Shown here: piece after piece, positions 33,944 to 46,496 of the stretch
Layout of the letters: each line of letters starts with the position of its first letter
How positions within the stretch are numbered: position 1 is the stretch's first letter
Assembly (NCBI GenBank): GCA_014904845.1
Contig: MU119213.1
Coordinates: 248,001 to 312,000, forward strand
DNA from: Acephala macrosclerotiorum
Taxonomy: Eukaryota > Ascomycota > Leotiomycetes > Helotiales > Mollisiaceae
Length of the DNA: 64,000 nt
Reading direction: 5' to 3'
Position numbers and translations under genes: made by a program
The notes under the pieces: generated by a model
Told to the model about the DNA's origin: nothing
What the model saw: only the letters and a program-made list of their open reading frames with translations
Databases searched by the model: none

Positions 33944-34982
33944 TTCTTTCTCTGGAATTTCCTCCAGTCCTGTCTCACGGTTTCCTTCCTAAGTTCCCGA
34001 CGAGATATCACGATATCCACTCTCTCCGCACGTAATCTCTCTTCTCCAGGACTTTAAACTCAATTCTCTTATTTGTCATTTTAAACATCAAGGCGTTCAA
34101 AGGCCATGGGAGCACTGTGCATATTATCGGCATGAGGAGTCGGCTTGGAGACAGCGCCTCTGTGGTGGCGCTGTTTTTCAAATTTGGTGCGACGGTATAT
34201 ATGCTCGCAATAAGAGAAAGAGAGACGTGCTACAGCCAAGTAGCGCATTATGCAGGGAAGAAATATATCCTCGACACTCCGCAAATGTAGGCTTGGAATG
34301 ACTTGACAAGAAATGATCGACTTACAGCTCCACAACAGTAATACAAACATTTTCATGTTACACGGATGTTTATGATCTGAACAATGACATACCGATCGAA
34401 TGATGTCATTCTCAACAGATGAATGAAAAACAATAGCATCTCGACGCGAACCGCCAAGCCATCAAACCATCGCCAATGTTTCTGACTTTTTCAACCGTGC
34501 CAGCGTCCGTGCAAGAACCTTACAAATACATCAGACGGCCGACGCATATCATACGCCGACCACGCACAACCCTCCTCTCTGTGCACATCTATTTTCGTAA
34601 TCCATTTTCCCTCCTCTTCTACAATCCCCACAAATTCGCTTGTGAGACAAACACTGTCGCGTAGCATGCCTGTAACTTAAGTAAACCCTCATTCAGCCCT
34701 TTTCGAAGCTTGGTATCACGGTAAAAGTTCGGGACGTCAGTATAACGGCCATACTGATGATCATACCTCCTGTTCCGGATCGGATAAGGGTGACGTCGGC
34801 TTGAGATGCCCTCACATTCAACCATGCGAACATTCGAGGTGAAAGAAGAGGCGGATGCGTGTCCAAGCTTCCGTCGATCGCTCCACGAAAATCGAAACAA
34901 AAGGCTGACAGAATCCTCTTCCCAAGCGTGAATAGTCTCAGTGATTGAAAATACTGAGAGATAGGAGCATGTCTGTTCAGGC
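33944..34982. other. Intergenic, no gene seen
   Basis: The region starts at the transposon's right flank and runs to the 3' end of the next minus-strand gene. Short frames on both strands are unsupported. Confidence 0.4.
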
Positions 34983-37919
34983 TCAGATACACAGTTCGTC
35001 CTCACTGTCGCCGAGAGGTGCCGCGATCCGTTTGCCAACTGCCTTCGATTTTGCCTGTGTCAAAGCAGGCTTGGCTTGACGTGCGCGCCGTGCATTAGTG
35101 ATGCTGCTTCTTGTAACGTCCTTCAAAGCCTGATCCCCTTGAGATGATACAGAGAGACTGCTGAGTTCGTCATCGCTCTCTTCGAAGAGCTGCCATGCTT
35201 CGCTTGTTTGTAAAGCTTTTCTCCCCAATCTTGGCGCTCGGTCAATGTATTCACGTCTCGGTCCCGAAGACTCGTTGCTGTTATTTGAGTCTAGAGATGA
35301 TGCGATCGAGGCAAATGACTCGTCGAAGACTTGCCAGTCGTCACTCTTGCAAAAGAGTTTTCTGTTGAGTCTTGGCACACGATGAATGGAAGCGCGATGA
35401 TTCGATGTCAACGTGCTCTTGAGTAGCGATGGCGATGGAATTGACGTCAATGATTCTTCCGTGAAAGAGAGCTCCAGCTCATCGTCTGTCTCCATTGTGG
35501 ACGAGTCTACACTCTGCAGGGAGGTATCTGCTAGCTCGTCCTCACTATCAGCCATTGCTGATTCTTCAACGGCGGAATGCTCATTCTCAGATGATATCTC
35601 GATTACACTTCTGTCTGCAAGAACCTCTGGAGGCCCTTCCACGTCTTGGTGAGTGAGCTCAGGAGAACTTTCGCGAACGGCCAGATCATCGTCTTCACTC
35701 TCATTGCGTCCTGGCGAGCTGCTGTAAGCAGCAAGTGGATGTGGGTCTTCCTCAACCTTTCGACGTAAATGTGACGGAGGACGGTACGGAGTGTCACACT
35801 CGGAGTCATCTGCTGAGGCTTGGTCGCTAGCAAATTTCCGCTTTGCATTCTCAGCTGCTGGCGTGGCCGTCACCCATTCTCCAATCCCTTCCTCCCAACG
35901 GAATCCACTATTCTCGTCGTCATTGTCGTTTACTGACATGTTGTGCAGACTAGCATCACTATCGAATCCTCTGGTGTAGTATTTGGTGTCCATACTCGTA
36001 GCATAATCCAGATGCTTGCGATCTGGGACTTTTTGTGCAAAGGCGAAAGCACTGTCCACTATTAAGCCCATCAGAACATTGCTCCCTGACCTGCCACACA
36101 GCAGACTCTCAAGCATTAGGTGCAGATGCTCCAGGTACTCGAAGCCAGAATTTGACGCCCCTCTGCCACAGCACCGTGCTACCCGACAGACGAACATGAC
36201 CGCTTCAGAATAGGTTGAAGAAATTGAGGCAAAGTCGTCACCGCTCCGCTCTAAATGAGCCAGTAGGATGTCACCCACGTGAGAGCCGGAAGCCCAAAGA
36301 TTTGTTTGTTCGTGATCTATGAATAAGTTTGCCAAGAGTGGTAGAATGCTCGGACTGGTTGTGGAAGAGTTTGAATGTTTGTAGCCGATCAAGCAATTCC
36401 TCAGTAATGTGGCAAAGTGGTCGCATCGTTCTGATACAATATTATCTGGCTGCTCTTGGTCTTTGGTCTCCTTATTTAGGATAATAATAGACAGAAAGGC
36501 AGTAAGCAAGCTTGAGAACGTGTTCCCGACCGCTTCAACCATTCCAGTGCTGGCGGTGGGAGCTGTATTCGCTCGATGGCCAGTCGATAAACCAAAAGTG
36601 GAAAGGGTAGACAATGAAGTATCCAGGAAGGTAAGAACGTCTCCATTGTCCGATTCTGGTCTGAGTGACTGAATTGCTTCTGTCCAAATAGATCCAAACT
36701 CTTTTGTCGCGAGCCATTCCACCGGTAGCAATTTGGAAGTGATGATATATGCCAACTGTCTATACTGAAAGGAGTGCCGCCCCATATGCTGTGCGAACTT
36801 GCACAACATGGCTACTGGCCGACTCAATGAATCATGAAGTGCTTTTGGTCTCGAGTAAGGTGCCGATGATACTAACGCGGAGAGAAGTGATTGAGCTTCA
36901 TCTATCGCGGAAGTGTGAATGCAAAGAGTGACTAAAGCACCACAAAAGTCCATGTCAAATAATCCGGCTCGAATCGCATCACCAAGGACTTGAATGCCAT
37001 GTGATCTGACAACGGCCCTCAGTTGAGGCCATCCATATCCTGACGTCCCGAAACCTTCGAGTTCATCGTATATCTCTGTTGCGATATCTCTGCTCTGAAT
37101 AGCTGATTTACTCCCAGTCTCCTGCATGTACGCTTCGAGCAGACATTCTTGTTCTGTGACATAGCGAGGAATTGCTCGTAGTGCCATGGTTGATAATGAC
37201 CTTGCGCCTTTTCTCCCTGTATCCGGTCTCTCCTGCTCGGTAGCTCGGAGTAATGCTTCTAATCCATTGTATATGCCTTCGAAAGTCGTGTATTTTATTG
37301 CCGTAATATCCTGTCGTATCTCTCGTAGTGGTTTTGATAACTGGAAGCTCCCCTCGGGGACGCCCGTTGTATACCGTGTTCGTCGACGTTTCGTCTTCAT
37401 AACATCCACCTCGTGCGGAATTTGTATTGTCATGAGCGGTGCTGGTTCCACTGGACGTTCGCCTCTAGCCCGAGCAAGAAGTGGCGTAGGAACCAAAACT
37501 TCCCCTGGAATCAAAGAATTTCGTCCTTTGTTTGTATTCGAACCCTTGGAAACGCGTCCTCGTGCTTGCGGGCCATTGTTGACTTTTCCCCCTCTGGTCG
37601 AGTATGTTTTGCGGATCCGTTTCCTAGCTTGATTCCAGTCTGCATCGCCCCCCTTCGACGCAGAAACTTTGCGTGGTCCAGCATCATCATTCGAATCTTT
37701 ACCAGGCTGCGCAAATCGAGATATCTCCTTCTTGAGAATAGCCACCCTAGAAGTCAGTGCTCGGAGGAGGCGCTGGCATCTTGCTGTCGTCCACTCCTGC
37801 TCCGGGTCGGCATTGAATTGTCTAGTGTTTATAGTGGATTCTCGTCGTCGAACAGGTGTGAATGTTTGAGAATTACTGCTAGTTGCAAATGCAAATACTC
37901 CTGTATCCATATTGGACAT
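34983..37919 (-). CDS. Unrecognised large protein with duplicated PRLxRK-WQxFxES motif
   Basis: A single frame of 978 residues starts at ATG 37919 (MSNMDTGVFAFATSS). The frame is open 54 codons further upstream, but that extension looks like leader sequence. Residues about 1-190 are basic and disordered (KRRRTRYTTGVPEGS). Residues about 190-660 are helical and globular, for example PRYVTEQECLLEAYMQETG and EGFGTSGYGWPQLRAVVRSHG. The last 300 residues are acidic, Ser-rich and disordered. Within that tail a motif of about 21 residues occurs twice, VPRLNRKLFCKSDDWQVFDES and APRLGRKALQTSEAWQLFEES in essence. The protein ends RIAAPLGDSEDELCI. The basic and acidic stretches suggest a nuclear protein. 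I do not recognise the family. It is divergent from the Clu1 gene. Confidence 0.75.
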   Translation of the reverse strand: MSNMDTGVFAFATSSNSQTFTPVRRRESTINTRQFNADPEQEWTTARCQRLLRALTSRVAILKKEISRFAQPGKDSNDDAGPRKVSASKGGDADWNQARKRIRKTYSTRGGKVNNGPQARGRVSKGSNTNKGRNSLIPGEVLVPTPLLARARGERPVEPAPLMTIQIPHEVDVMKTKRRRTRYTTGVPEGSFQLSKPLREIRQDITAIKYTTFEGIYNGLEALLRATEQERPDTGRKGARSLSTMALRAIPRYVTEQECLLEAYMQETGSKSAIQSRDIATEIYDELEGFGTSGYGWPQLRAVVRSHGIQVLGDAIRAGLFDMDFCGALVTLCIHTSAIDEAQSLLSALVSSAPYSRPKALHDSLSRPVAMLCKFAQHMGRHSFQYRQLAYIITSKLLPVEWLATKEFGSIWTEAIQSLRPESDNGDVLTFLDTSLSTLSTFGLSTGHRANTAPTASTGMVEAVGNTFSSLLTAFLSIIILNKETKDQEQPDNIVSERCDHFATLLRNCLIGYKHSNSSTTSPSILPLLANLFIDHEQTNLWASGSHVGDILLAHLERSGDDFASISSTYSEAVMFVCRVARCCGRGASNSGFEYLEHLHLMLESLLCGRSGSNVLMGLIVDSAFAFAQKVPDRKHLDYATSMDTKYYTRGFDSDASLHNMSVNDNDDENSGFRWEEGIGEWVTATPAAENAKRKFASDQASADDSECDTPYRPPSHLRRKVEEDPHPLAAYSSSPGRNESEDDDLAVRESSPELTHQDVEGPPEVLADRSVIEISSENEHSAVEESAMADSEDELADTSLQSVDSSTMETDDELELSFTEESLTSIPSPSLLKSTLTSNHRASIHRVPRLNRKLFCKSDDWQVFDESFASIASSLDSNNSNESSGPRREYIDRAPRLGRKALQTSEAWQLFEESDDELSSLSVSSQGDQALKDVTRSSITNARRARQAKPALTQAKSKAVGKRIAAPLGDSEDELCI

Positions 37920-38447
37920 CCTTCCTATATAATTGTTACTAAGAGACCAAAACAACAATGAACATGCGCGCATACCAAGAATTCTGTAGCGATTCTCATA
38001 GCAAATAAGCAAAGGGGTTGAGCAAAGTGAACATGTATAATTAATTGGTACTGCTGCCGATAATGCGCCCCCTAAAAGCAATGAATTCCCCTATTGTGGA
38101 AACACATGAAGCATCGAGCATAAACAAAAACAAAATCAACCGGGATGGGCTGAATAGACTGCAGCCTCGAAGTTAATGATTGGCCTACGGAAGTGCAAGA
38201 ATGTCCCTCCGATCCTAGCACTTTCCACGGGGAAAGTCGGTTAGTACGGGACGAGGTGGCCGTGAGCTCCAAAAAATTTATTGCTGCATTGATTCTCTCC
38301 CTAAATCCTCCTCTCTTTCAATCTTTATTCACTGTACTCATACATACTGGTGGTCTCTCCTTTCATCTGCATATTCGCCCTTTTACGTCCTTCTATTCTC
38401 CAATTCATTAGTTATCTTAGTTTTTGGGCTTTCTTGTCATTGTCAAC
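37920..38447. promoter_or_regulatory. Divergent promoter, large unknown gene and CLU gene
   Basis: These 528 bp separate head-to-head start codons. The CLU side (38288-38410) is a CT-rich leader with TCTCTCC and CCTCCTCTC runs. No specific operator is clear. Confidence 0.55.
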
Positions 38448-41400
38448 ATGGCAGAAAATAATGACGCAAACGCGAAATCTTCAGGTACATCTTTTTCTCT
38501 ATAAACAGTGGATTCGAAGGGCATTTTGGCCTGTACGGCTGTGAATCGATGTGATGTACCATCTGCTAACACATGATGTGCAAAGAAACCCCCAGCAACT
38601 CGATTGAGAGCTCTCAAGATGCCGTCACCAATGGTCATGCGACAGCTGAAGGGGCAGAGAATGCAGAGGGTGCAGCAGACCCAGGAAATGAGAGTACGGA
38701 TTCCATGATGCCTTCAATATTCTATAGCAGGAAGGTCTTTCAACAAGAGTGCGTGCTAAGGGAAATATAGCTATCTTCCAATTGACGGTCCACTTGCCTC
38801 ATGATCCCAAGACCATGCAGGTTATGGTATGATTCTTCAATACATTACTTGAGGGAAATTCTCATATTTGCAGGTTTCCTCACAAGAGGCGATCCATGAC
38901 ATCCGACAATCGATCATCGAGACTCCCGGTACCTTCCAGTACTCATGCTTCCACCTCGAGCATAATGGGGAGCGAATAAACGACTTCATCCAAATCTCAG
39001 AGGTCAAGGGCTTGACTCCCGAGTCCGAAATTAAGCTTATCGAAGACCCATACAACGAGAAGGAGGCGCGGTTGCATGTCGTTAGAGTGAGAGAGCTCAT
39101 TGGAGCTGCTGGGGACCGTACGGACACACTACACGGCATCTTGTCTGGCCTTTCACTCCATGACTCCGTTACTGCTGCCGAGGAGACATCTGCAGATTCG
39201 AAGACCCATCCAATGGCAGAATATGATTTCCAAGCTCCGCCAGTTTTGTCGTCGTTGTTGCCTCAACCTCAAGATCCTGCCCCAAAGACTGTGAAGTCCA
39301 TTTCGGTTTCTCCTTGGAATCCTCCCCCATATCATCTCAGACAGAAGGGCCACTTGCTGTACCTCCTGGTCACTACCAATGAAGGAGATCAATATCAAAT
39401 CACTTCTCACGTTTCAGGGTTCTACGTGAACAAGTCAACCAACAGCAAATTTGACCCGTTTCCAAGAGGAGCTCCAAAGGCATTTTCGGCACACTCATTG
39501 CTCACCCTGATGAGCCAGATCTCAACCTCCTTTGATGCTTCTTTCCAGAGACTCCAAGAGTTCAACGCTCTAAAGGAGCCTCTTGCCACCTTCCAGATCA
39601 CTAATGCAACTCCCGCGAGTCCATGGATCGTCCCTGGGCCTACGTCGAACCTTGTCACACACCAAGCTGACATCACTCGGACACAAGAAAGCTACTTGAT
39701 ATCCGGCATTGAGAATTCGGAGACACTTCGGGACTGGAATGAAGAGTTCCAATCCACGAGAGAACTTCCGAAAGACACTGTTCAGGACCGAGTCTTCCGA
39801 GAGCGATTAACCTCGAAGCTTTTCGCCGACTACGCCGAAGCAGCTGCTCGAGGAGCTGTCCTCGTTGCTCGAGGTGAAGTAGCTCCTTTGAACCCTACTG
39901 AGGGTAAGGACGCTCAGATCTTTGTGTACAACAACGTATTTTTCTCTTTCGGCGCAGACGGTGTGGGCACTTTCGCAACTGAAGGTGGGGACGAGGCTGC
40001 CAGAGTAGCAACCGGCAAGGATGTCATGGGCGTTCGTATGGTCAACCAGTTGGATATTGATGGCCTCTTTACTCCTGGAACAGTCGTTGTGGACTACCTT
40101 GGAAAGAGAATTGTTGGTCAAAGTATCGTTCCAGGGATTTTCAAGCAACGTGAGCCTGGAGAGAATCAAATCGATTATGGCGCGGTAGAGGGCAAGGAGA
40201 TCGTAGCTGCGGATGAGCGATTTGTCCCAGTCTTCGAGAAACTCTCCAAGGCCTTGAGAGTAAAGAAGCATGCTGTCTGGGACAAGGAAGGAAAGCGTTT
40301 TGATCTGGAGGGTAGTGTGGAGACCAAAGGCTTGCTTGGTACTGATGGCAGAAAGTATGTCTTGGACCTGTACAGAATTACTCCCTTGGATATCTCGTGG
40401 ATGGAAGAATATGGAACCGCCATCACGAGTCCTGAACAAGTCAATGGCGCTAGCAAGCGCGCATATCCCCACCGCATGACTGTCCTCCGACCGGAATTAG
40501 TTGAATCCTACTGGAAGGTCAAGATGCGAGACTGGGTCAATGCTGAGGTGGAAAAGAGACGACAAGCCAAGGCTGTTTCTTCAGATGAGACCAAGAAGAT
40601 TGAAGGAGAGGCCGCAGAGCAACCCAAGGAAGACAAGAAGGATGCTGCAGCGGTCGAGAAGACATCTGACGAGACTGCCTCAGAGGAAGTTAGTAAAGCC
40701 ACGGAATTGGACGAGAGAATCGACATTTCAGATTTCAGTTTCAGTCTGAACCCTGATGCTTTCAGTGGTCAGGAGCCACAAACTGACGCCGAGAAGGAGC
40801 AATGGGCTAAGGATGAGGAAGAGGTCAGACTTGCTTGCGAATATCTTCGCAAGACTGTTCTGCCGGAGATCGTGAACGACCTCAGGGAAGGCGATACTGG
40901 TTTCCCAATGGACGGCCAGTCATTGAGCCGCCTGTTGCACAAGCGAGGTATCAACATGAGATATCTCGGCAAGCTTGCTGAATTGGCTGAAGGCAAGAGA
41001 CTTGAATCATTAAGAACACTCACCATTCAAGAGATGATTGCGAGAGGCTTCAAGCACGTGGCCGGCAAGTACCTCCGATACTTACCAATTCCACTGACGG
41101 CTCCTTGTGCTGCTCATCTGCTTAACTGCTTGCTCGGCATTGGTCTGAACCCAAAGCCAAAGGCTGACATTGATGAGAGCATGGCTGCTCTGTATCCAGA
41201 ATCGGATTTGAGCTTCCAGAAGGTCACTCCAGAAAGCTTGAGAGAGGAGATCGAGGGTCAAGTCGTACGCCGATACCAATATACTCTCGAGGACACTTGG
41301 TCTACCCAGATCAAACCCTTGCAGCTTCTTCGTGATGTTTCTCTAAAGCTCGGACTACAACTTGAGTTGAAGGACTACCAGTTCACCAGCCAATCGGCTA

Positions 41401-42572
41401 ACAGTGCCTCTGAGGCCTCGCCTGTCACCAACGGGGCTACAAAGGAGAACGGTACGAATGGACACGGCACCAGCAGCAAGAAGAAGAAGAAGGCCCGTGA
41501 CGGATCTCCTTCATCGATTACGTCGAGCCACGTCTCCGTTCCACACACTTTCGCTCCTGACGACATCGTCAATGTTGTTCCCATCATCAAGGAGGCTGCT
41601 CCCAGAAGCGCGTTGGCAGAGGAAGCTCTTGAAGCCGGACGAATCTCAATCATGCAAAATCAGAAGAAGTTGGGTCAAGAGCTTTTGCTCGAGTCGCTTT
41701 CGCTGCACGAGCAGATCTACGGTGTCATCCATCCCGAGGTCGCCCGAGTCTACAACACTCTTTCAATGCAATACTATCACCTGGACGAGAAGGAAGCAGC
41801 CGTTGAGCTTGCTCGCAAGGCTGTGATTGTTGCTGAAAGGACTCTAGGTGTAGACAACCCTGAGACTCTCCTCAACTACCTCAACCTTTCCCTTTTTGTC
41901 CACGCTAGTGGTGAAACCAAGCAAGCATTGGCTTATGTCAAGCACGCTTTGGAACTCTGGAAGATCGTCTACGGACCAAACCACCCGGACTCCATCACGA
42001 CCATCAACAACGCTGCAGTCATGCTCCAATCCCTAAAGGACTACCACGAATCCCGCCACTGGTTCGAAGAATCCCTCAAGATCTGCGAAGAAGTCTACGG
42101 CAAAACCTCCATCAACGCCGCAACCCTCCTTTTCCAACTGGCGCAAGCCTTGGCTCTCGATCAAGACTCTAAAGGCTCCGTAAACCGCATGCGCGAATCC
42201 TACAACATCTTCCTCAACGAGCTCGGCCCCAACGACAAAAACACCAAGGAAGCAGAAAGTTGGCTCACCCAACTTACGCAAAACGCCGTCTCCATCGCCA
42301 AACACGCAAAAGACGTGCAAGCACGTCGTATCCGCTCTGGTCTTCGTGTCTCACCCCGCGTGACATTGGGCCAAACACACCCACAACCACAAGTTGGTCA
42401 AACATCCCAAGCAGCATCTGGTCGCGACCCACGCAACACCTTCGGCATGGACTCTCGCAGCATCGATGAATTGCTCAAGTTCATCGAAGGAACCGAAAAC
42501 AAGACTCCAAAGAAGCGACCAGGACGCAGCAACCCTAAGCGACGCGGCGGCTCCAGCGCCCTTGTATCATAG
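38448..42572 (+). CDS. CLU1: Clustered mitochondria protein (Clu1/CluA, Tif31)
   Basis: Four exons (38448-38484, 38586-38693, 38771-38826, 38874-42572) give 1,299 residues, the usual length. The short 5' exons build MAENNDANAKSSETPSN... and then TIFQLTVHLPHDPKTMQVM|VSSQEAIHDIRQSI, the ubiquitin-like CLU N-terminal domain. The CLU domain spans about residues 350-610 (RDWNEEFQSTRELP, RVFRERLTSKLFADYAEAA, YNNVFFSFG, YRITPLDISWMEEYG). A charged linker and the eIF3-p135-like central region follow. At least four TPR units lie at about 990-1200 (IYGVIHPEVARVYNTLS, TLGVDNPETLLNYLNLS, VYGPNHPDSITTINNAA). A basic tail (KKRPGRSNPKRRGG) ends the protein. CLU proteins bind mRNAs for mitochondrial proteins, associate loosely with eIF3 and are required for normal mitochondrial distribution. 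Confidence 0.95.
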
Positions 42573-43502
42573 ATTCTCAACTCACGTACTTATGTCGAGT
42601 GAAGGGACAAAACAGAGCAAAATCTCATCTCATAAAAAACACGTTGGTGGAGGGGAACTCAAAAAATTCGCACAGAACATACATGGAGGGGAGCATTGGG
42701 CGGCGTCTGTAAACCTATTTAGTTACTTGCTCAAGGTCCTGATCATCTCGATCTTTGTACAGATAGCATACTTCATTTCTGGTCCATTCTTGTTTGTTGT
42801 TTGCAAACTAGCTAGTTCGATTCGATTCGATCAATTGGCTGTATTTGTATTTCTCTGTACATGGTGTCCTTTGCTGGGTTTCTGGTCCTGGTCTTAGCTT
42901 TGGTTCGAAGGCTTTGACTTGGAATAAAAATTTTGCTCCGCTCTCACGGCCGCCTGGAAGGAAGAGCTGCTACGAATTGTTTTTTGCATACCTGTAATAT
43001 AGATACCGGCTTCGATGAAGTGGCTGTATCAAAGAAAGACGTCTCACCCCTCAGATTCACGTTACTTTGCCCAATGAAGGTTGCGACCCTGTGCACTTCG
43101 GCAGGCAGTTTTCAGTACGAACAACCTTCGTGCTGCCGTTCCGGACTTCGACCTAGTTGAGTTAAGGTATTCACGGATTTCTACACCGTCTAGCGCCTTG
43201 CTTCTTGAAATTTGTGAACATCGCTGATTGGAGTGTATCACTACTGCGGGCTACTTCTACATCCAAGAGGTTTAAGCTATTGTACATAAAGCACAAATTC
43301 CATGCACATGCAAACTCCCAACTCGAACGCATTCGCGAATCCGCAGATATCCAGATCCCATAGTAAGACAGATATCCTCGCTATGCAGGACTCGGGAATG
43401 AGTTGACTTTCCCAACGACTCAACGCCACGTAAAACAACGAACGCATTTTATGTATACAAACAACACTCAGCAGAGCTTACTATAACCCCGCATGACCGG
43501 CC
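42573..43502. other. Convergent intergenic region
   Basis: The region lies between the 3' ends of the CLU and forkhead genes. A TTCGATTCGATTCGATC-like short run lies near 42816-42832. No gene is supported. Confidence 0.45.
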
Positions 43503-45664
43503 CTAGTTGACACGAACATTGACTCCATTGGTTCCATTGACGCCATTGACAGGCTCTGGAACTGGAATACCTTGCGCTGCTGGAGCATGGTACGAACCGA
43601 TGGTTTGGAATCCCCTAAGAATAAGTTTAGTGGCTAATCCAATATGTTGAAGAAATAATGACATACTTGGTAAGATCAAACCCATGATCTTCTTCCTCAA
43701 TCTCATCGATAGCGGGCTCCTCTGGCTTCACAGCTGCACCATTTCTAATGGGACTAGCCGCAGATGATCTGCGTGCAGGAGCTGGGCTGCTGCTTGGTGG
43801 GATACCAGCAACGGTACTTGAAGCCTTCACCGGACTCGAATCGAAAGCCAGGCCTTTCATTGGGGTCTGATTGGTAAATGGAGTATTTCCAACATCGGCA
43901 TACTTCCAGAAGGGTGCCGGAGAGCTAGTAGGCATGTGTTGGCTTGGTCGTTGGGCTGTGCTGGGAGGAGCTAGACGAGGATGAACACGATGCGGAGCAG
44001 GTGTTACAAAAGAACTGCCCTCCTCCTGCATGTATGAAGACGATAGGACTGGTGGAGATCCCGGCACATTATCTGAGAGACCGTGAGCACCTCCATGCTG
44101 TCGTCGGTGCCGAGGCAAGGGGCTTCCATCGCCTGGCATCTCATGCAGAGTGCCCGAGAGCCGCCCACCTCGATCAGGAGTGAACTGTGGAGCATTGGAT
44201 GGATAGGAGCTGAAGGGTGGTGATCCGGAACGAGGAGATCTATTCGATCTTTCCGAGCCACGATCGGCGGCGGCAGCTTTCGAAGCTCGTGACAGCGACC
44301 CAAGGTTAGCAGGAGAGTTTGGTGAGCCTCGATGTCCACCTCGTCCACCACGAACACAATTCTTGGCCATCTCGTCGCGATGGGCTGGCACGATATGCCA
44401 CTTCATGCCCTTTCCTGGTTCGTCGGTGGTACGAGCAATCTTCTGGAAGGCTTTGTTCAGGGACAAGTTGTGACGAATAGAATTCTGTACTTTTGTTAGA
44501 TGATTTCAAAGGACTCAAAATCTCCGACACATACTTGCCATCCACCACCAAGTTGATGTCGGTAATAAGCGTACTTATCCTGAATGAAGGTATAGATTCC
44601 GTTGAGAGTGAGCTTTTCATCATCAGCATCAAGAATCGCTTGACTGATCAGCTGAGCATAGCTATAGGACGGCTTGATATGCGAGTTAGAGTCGAGACTG
44701 AGATCAACATCATCAGAATTCATGAACATAGTGCCACCCGGAAAGCCAGGAGATTTTCCAGTCGAATATTGAGCTTTAGACCGAGCACTGATTGGAGTTC
44801 CAGGACGGCGGTAGTCTGGGGGTGCTGGAGCAATCGGGAGTCCACTTTGCACACCACTTTGGCCGCGTGTAGCTGGCTGAGAGGAGGAATCTGGGGCAGT
44901 TGAGGTTGAAGAGCCATTTCCCCCATCTTGATCGTTAACCTCGTCAATCTGTTGAACGAGGCCGGCCCTCTCGAGATATCTTCGGTGGATCTTAAGTTTC
45001 TCGGTCTCTGTAGGCAGCGCAAACATCATCTCGACTCCTCCAATCTCAATGACATGGCCGTTAGATAGCTTCGTCCTGCTCCCACGCAAGTATTTCTCAT
45101 TATCTATTCTGATGGGATTACGACCCACAACCTCGATGAACCAAGCTTGCTGGTCTGAATCGTATGCAATTTCAGCGTGCTGTCGGGATATGTGTTTGCT
45201 TGGTCCAAGATCAACATCAACAGAGCCGCCTCCATTTGCTGCAGCGTTCTCAGGAGGTCGTCCTATTGTGTTTTGCACCTTAGTAACGTAGTAAGTCCAA
45301 TCCTTGCCAGAAAGCTTTGCGAATGCCTTTACTTGATCCTTCGTCTTGTAGTTATCATTTGCAAGATCTTTGGCTGCCTGGAGTGTGGTTTGACTAGTGG
45401 CCATAAAGGGAACCACGGCAGCGGCGATTTCATCGTCAGTCATATCGATGCCTTCCTGATCATAGGGTAGAACTGGCTGCGGCGCAGGTGTCTCGACAAG
45501 TTCCTCAACCTTCACATCCGCATTAGCACCGTGCGGAAAATCGAGTATTGCATCCCTACCTTCTTTCTTCTCTTCGCGGGTCGAGACGGGGACGAGTCTG
45601 GGATATCGACATTGTTGGTCGTTTCGCGGCGGACCCGCTGGGAGCGCTTTGTAGAAGGTGGCAT
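43503..45664 (-). CDS. FHA-forkhead transcription factor (Fkh2/Fkh1 type)
   Basis: Four exons (45560-45664, 44535-45509, 43667-44484, 43503-43614) give 669 residues. An FHA domain occupies about residues 90-205 (KVQNTIGR, SKHISRQHAEI, GRNPIRIDNEKYL), a phosphothreonine-binding module. The forkhead domain spans about residues 311-395 (KPSYSYAQLISQAIL, GIYTFIQDKYAYYR, GGWQ|NSIRHNLSLNKAF, KGMKWHIVP). An intron splits the recognition helix between WQ and NS. The C-terminus is Ser/Pro-rich. This FHA plus forkhead arrangement is that of yeast Fkh1/Fkh2 and S. pombe Fkh2, which drive G2/M cell-cycle transcription. N-terminal RKK and RRK clusters fit nuclear import. Confidence 0.93.
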
Positions 45665-46496
45665 GGTCAATCGATCGAGAAGCCTCGAGGCAGGTGCTCG
45701 AATGTCAAAAAGTTTACTCGGGATGTCTAAAATGGCAGGCGGGGGTCAGCGGACTCGTTGCAAAGGACAGAGGGGGAGGAGTGGAACGAGCCCCTTGCGA
45801 CAATGTGTCATTGACGGACCTTTATGAGTGAGCCAGAGACACCAATACTGTTTGTAAGTATGCTGGTGATTTATGCAATCAAGGGATGTTGTGCCTTGAT
45901 GTGCGATGTCGAATTTTTCTATTTGTCGTTGTCGCGGGTTGCTTCGCGCTTTCCGTCAGCGATCGCGTCAAACTCTCTTCCGAGCGACACTGGAATTGCA
46001 GCGCCGGCTACGCAGAACACACGTATTGATGCTGCGTCTAGAGGCGAAGAAGTAGATGCAATGCGAACGTAGATGCCTTGATCAGGTATGCGATGTCGTC
46101 GACGTGGTGAAAAGTTCGAGGAGGCTTCACACGCGACGTTTTCACTCGCTACCGCAAAAATCAATATTGACTGTTCGTGGTGGTGGGACTTTTATTTACT
46201 TACTTTACCAAATTTAGGCCCTTCTCTAACCCAACATCTACAAAGTCAATAATCTCATTAAAAGCGTCCGGCTGGATCACAAAACAAATTTCCTAAATTG
46301 TTTCGACCTTTTCACGACAGCTTATTTGCCACTGAACCTGAGACCTGATACATCACGTGATTTGAAGTGCTTATCAATATGTTTTCTCACCATGTCCCAC
46401 CATGCTGGGAGTAAATTGTATCTTCAGAAACACACCATATAAAGGATAAGGCAGGAAATGTGATTGTGCTTGAAGTCTTCAAAATTAACATTAGAT
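45665..46496. promoter_or_regulatory. Forkhead gene upstream region
   Basis: Upstream of the forkhead start lies a palindromic ATCACGTGAT at 46352-46361 containing the CACGTG E-box, about 690 bp from the ATG. The left end (46440-46496) should include the 3' UTR of the neighbouring minus-strand gene. No other feature is clear. Confidence 0.4.
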
